6,137 nt of DNA. It comes from Bacillota bacterium (GTDB lineage Bacteria > Bacillota > Dethiobacteria > Dethiobacterales > Dethiobacteraceae). The DNA is taken from assembly GCA_024650095.1 (NCBI GenBank), contig JANKMV010000133.1, positions 1 through 6,137 on the forward strand, read 5' to 3'. Both the position numbers and the translations under genes were made by a program. The notes below the pieces were generated by a model. It was not told the DNA's origin. It made no database searches and worked only from the letters and a program-made list of their open reading frames with translations. This document shows positions 4,806 through 6,137 of the stretch, piece by piece. The number at the start of each line of letters is the position of its first letter. The first letter of the stretch is position 1.

Positions 4806-5896
4806 AAGTAACGTACCCACATTTAGGGTCCATGTCTGTGGCGATGCATGGTTTATTCACTGATTTAGGTTTAGACGTGATTCCCCCCCCACCCATTACA
4901 AAGAAGACCATTAACCTAGGCGTAATGCACGCTCCGGAATTTGCGTGCTTTCCTTTGAAAATCAACATGGGTAATTTTATTGAAGCACTAGAGGCTGGCG
5001 CGGACACCATTGTTATGGCAGGTGGTACTGGGCCATGTCGTTTTGGTTATTACGCACAAGTACAGCGAGAAATATTACGGGACATGGGTTATGACTTCAA
5101 GATGATCGTTTTAGAGCCACCCCAAGGGCAACTCAGTGGACTCATTGGTGAGCTAAAAGAGTTATGTGGTGAAAATCGCTGGCCAACCACAGTGAATGCT
5201 GTGCACACGATGTGGCGAAAAATTAAAGCCATGGATAAGCTACATGCTCGTTTGTTGCAGCTGAGGCCACGAGAGTTAGAACAGGGAGCCATTACGACTG
5301 CGTACAAGAAAGGTGTGGCACTACTTGCGACTGCGCATACGCCCAAAGACGTCAATCGACTCTATAGTAGGGCACTCACTCTACTAAACTCTGTACCGTG
5401 TAATTATGAAAAAAGTGTATTACGCTTGGGATTGGTAGGGGAAATTTATATGCTCCTCGAGCCGTATGCTAACTTACAGGTGGAAAAGTTGTTGGGTGAA
5501 ATGGGCGTGGAGGTCGAACGCTCTATCTATATCTCGCACTGGATCAGAGAGCACTTGATTCTCAGTTCCCTCCACATAAAAGGGAGCCGTGCCACAAAGA
5601 ATGCTGCAGCGCCGTATTTAAACCATTTTGTGGGAGGTCATGGCTGGGAATCCATCGGCGATACAGTCCGCTATGCGCACCGCGGGTATGATGGTGTGAT
5701 TCATATATTGCCCTTTACCTGTACCCCGGAAATTGTGGCGCAAAGCATATTACCCACCGTTAGCCGCCAGGAGGGAATTCCCATTCTTTCCTTCTCCCTT
5801 GATGAACAGTCGGGCGAAGCCGGCTTTCGGACCCGCTTGGAAGCCTTTCTCGATTTGTTGCAGCAGCGGAAGACAAAACAAAGATTTGGCACCTGA
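4802..5896 (+). CDS. Acyl-CoA dehydratase / activase-related protein (COG3581-like)
   Basis: This 364-residue soluble protein is the usual partner of the COG3580-type protein and resembles the 2-hydroxyglutaryl-CoA dehydratase-related family. Motifs include EFACFPLKINMGNFIEAL (46-63), GGTGPCRFGYY (74-84), LVGEIY (211-216), HILPFTCTPE (301-310) and the tail LDEQSGEAGFRTRLEAFLDL (333-352). Cys49, Cys79 and Cys307 sit in these motifs and are candidate Fe-S ligands. I place the start at the ATG in the ATGA overlap with the upstream stop. GGAGG (4789-4793) lies 8 nt before it, whereas an ATG at 4787 would overlap that ribosome site. An eight-C run (4883-4890) encodes part of a proline stretch. Together with the upstream gene it could form a two-part Fe-S protein, but its substrate is unknown. 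Its stop codon overlaps a terminator. Confidence 0.82.
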   Translation: MKVTYPHLGSMSVAMHGLFTDLGLDVIPPPPITKKTINLGVMHAPEFACFPLKINMGNFIEALEAGADTIVMAGGTGPCRFGYYAQVQREILRDMGYDFKMIVLEPPQGQLSGLIGELKELCGENRWPTTVNAVHTMWRKIKAMDKLHARLLQLRPRELEQGAITTAYKKGVALLATAHTPKDVNRLYSRALTLLNSVPCNYEKSVLRLGLVGEIYMLLEPYANLQVEKLLGEMGVEVERSIYISHWIREHLILSSLHIKGSRATKNAAAPYLNHFVGGHGWESIGDTVRYAHRGYDGVIHILPFTCTPEIVAQSILPTVSRQEGIPILSFSLDEQSGEAGFRTRLEAFLDLLQQRKTKQRFGT

Positions 5897-5919
5897 GTGG
5901 GAGAGATCCCACTCTTTTT
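5895..5919 (+). terminator. Strong intrinsic terminator ending the spoVAF unit
   Basis: GAGTGGGA (5895-5902) pairs perfectly with TCCCACTC (5907-5914) around a GAGA tetraloop of the stable GNRA class, followed by TTTTT (5915-5919). The 5' arm starts inside the TGA stop codon of the upstream gene. This marks the end of the probable spoVAF/activase-like transcription unit. Confidence 0.93.
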
Positions 5920-5979
5920 GCACAATTGCAGGCAAATTATATCACTTGTAGCTAACACGCCTTCCTCTTCTTTTCTGAA

Positions 5980-5999
5980 TGTACTGTTCCCGTAGTACA
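5980..5999. promoter_or_regulatory. Inverted repeat over the -35 region, possible operator
   Basis: TGTACT (5980-5985) and AGTACA (5994-5999) are perfect inverted half-sites around GTTCCCGT. The repeat covers the position expected for the -35 element of the promoter at 6011-6016. It could be a repressor or activator site. It has no T-run and only a 6-bp stem, so it is unlikely to be a terminator. No regulator is identified. Confidence 0.35.
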
Positions 6000-6016
6000 G
6001 GGATTTGTGGTATAAT
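5987..6016 (+). promoter_or_regulatory. Vegetative (SigA-type) extended -10 promoter
   Basis: TGGTATAAT (6008-6016) is a perfect extended -10 element, TGn plus TATAAT. The best -35 candidate, TTCCCG (5987-5992) at 18 nt spacing, is poor, which is common when an extended -10 is present. Transcription would start near 6023, followed by AGGGAGG (6030-6036) and the TTG start at 6045. The segment between the preceding terminator and this promoter (5920-5979) holds nothing that I recognise. Confidence 0.8.
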
Positions 6017-6044
6017 AGGGAAGATTTGAAGGGAGGGACGGCTC

Positions 6045-6137
6045 TTGCAGGCGATAACCACACACCAAAATGCAGACTTCGATGCTTTAGCCTCCATGGT
6101 TGCGGCGAGCAAGCTTTACCCGCAGGCGCAACCGGTT
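6045..6137 (+). CDS. DHH-family protein, N-terminal fragment (possibly CBS/DHH tRNA nucleotidyltransferase)
   Basis: Thirty-one codons are visible before the window ends. The peptide contains ITTHQNADFDALASMVAASK (4-23), the first motif of DHH phosphoesterases, whose Asp residues bind metal. The form NADFDALASMVAA followed by KLYP is what I associate with the N-terminus of the long clostridial and Aquifex-type proteins that combine DHH, CBS and poly(A)/CCA-adding nucleotidyltransferase domains. Only the DHH start can be seen, so the full architecture is inferred. TTG is the only possible start after the in-frame stop at 6027-6029, and AGGGAGG (6030-6036) precedes it by 8 nt. It has its own promoter. 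Confidence 0.78.
   Translation, partial: MQAITTHQNADFDALASMVAASKLYPQAQPV

Overview
The window comes from an endospore-forming low-to-mid-GC Firmicute, most likely one of the Clostridia. It opens with the forespore sigma-factor operon spoIIAA-spoIIAB-sigF, contains a SpoVAF-type spore membrane protein, and carries strong Gram-positive ribosome binding sites and intrinsic terminators. The adjacent pair of acyl-CoA dehydratase activase-related proteins and the start of a DHH-type protein fit the Peptococcales/Heliobacteriaceae side of the class. The genus is an inference with low certainty. All genes read on the + strand.

Layout: (1) 35-1553, the spoIIA operon, with a near-consensus SigH promoter, a possible Spo0A box, then anti-anti-sigma factor, anti-sigma factor/kinase and SigF. 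A small perfect hairpin joins the end of spoIIAB to the start of sigF. SigF lacks the N-terminal segment found in the Bacillus protein. (2) 1552-1910, a non-coding tandem array of three related palindromic units of about 130 nt, the first of which overlaps the sigF stop codon. (3) 1936-2283, an isolated dodecin gene between two intrinsic terminators, preceded by a sequence that fits the SigF promoter consensus closely. (4) 2303-5919, a probable three-gene unit: spoVAF, then two genes of the COG3580/COG3581 type (iron-sulfur, 2-hydroxyacyl-CoA dehydratase activase-related), the last two overlapping by ATGA, closed by a strong terminator. (5) 5980-6137, an extended -10 promoter with an inverted repeat over its -35 region, and the first 31 codons of a DHH-family protein that runs off the window.

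How it fits together: in Bacillus subtilis the spoVA operon follows sigF directly and ends in spoVAF. Here everything between sigF and spoVAF is replaced by the palindrome array and the dodecin gene. SigF made from the first operon may therefore switch on the dodecin gene next door in the forespore. SpoVAF would act later, in the spore inner membrane, during germination. The role of the activase-like pair downstream of spoVAF is unknown. The most novel points are the palindrome array, the putative SigF-driven dodecin that lacks the usual flavin-binding residues, the short SigF with its hairpin-coupled start, and the ATPase-less activase pair in a spore-gene transcription unit.
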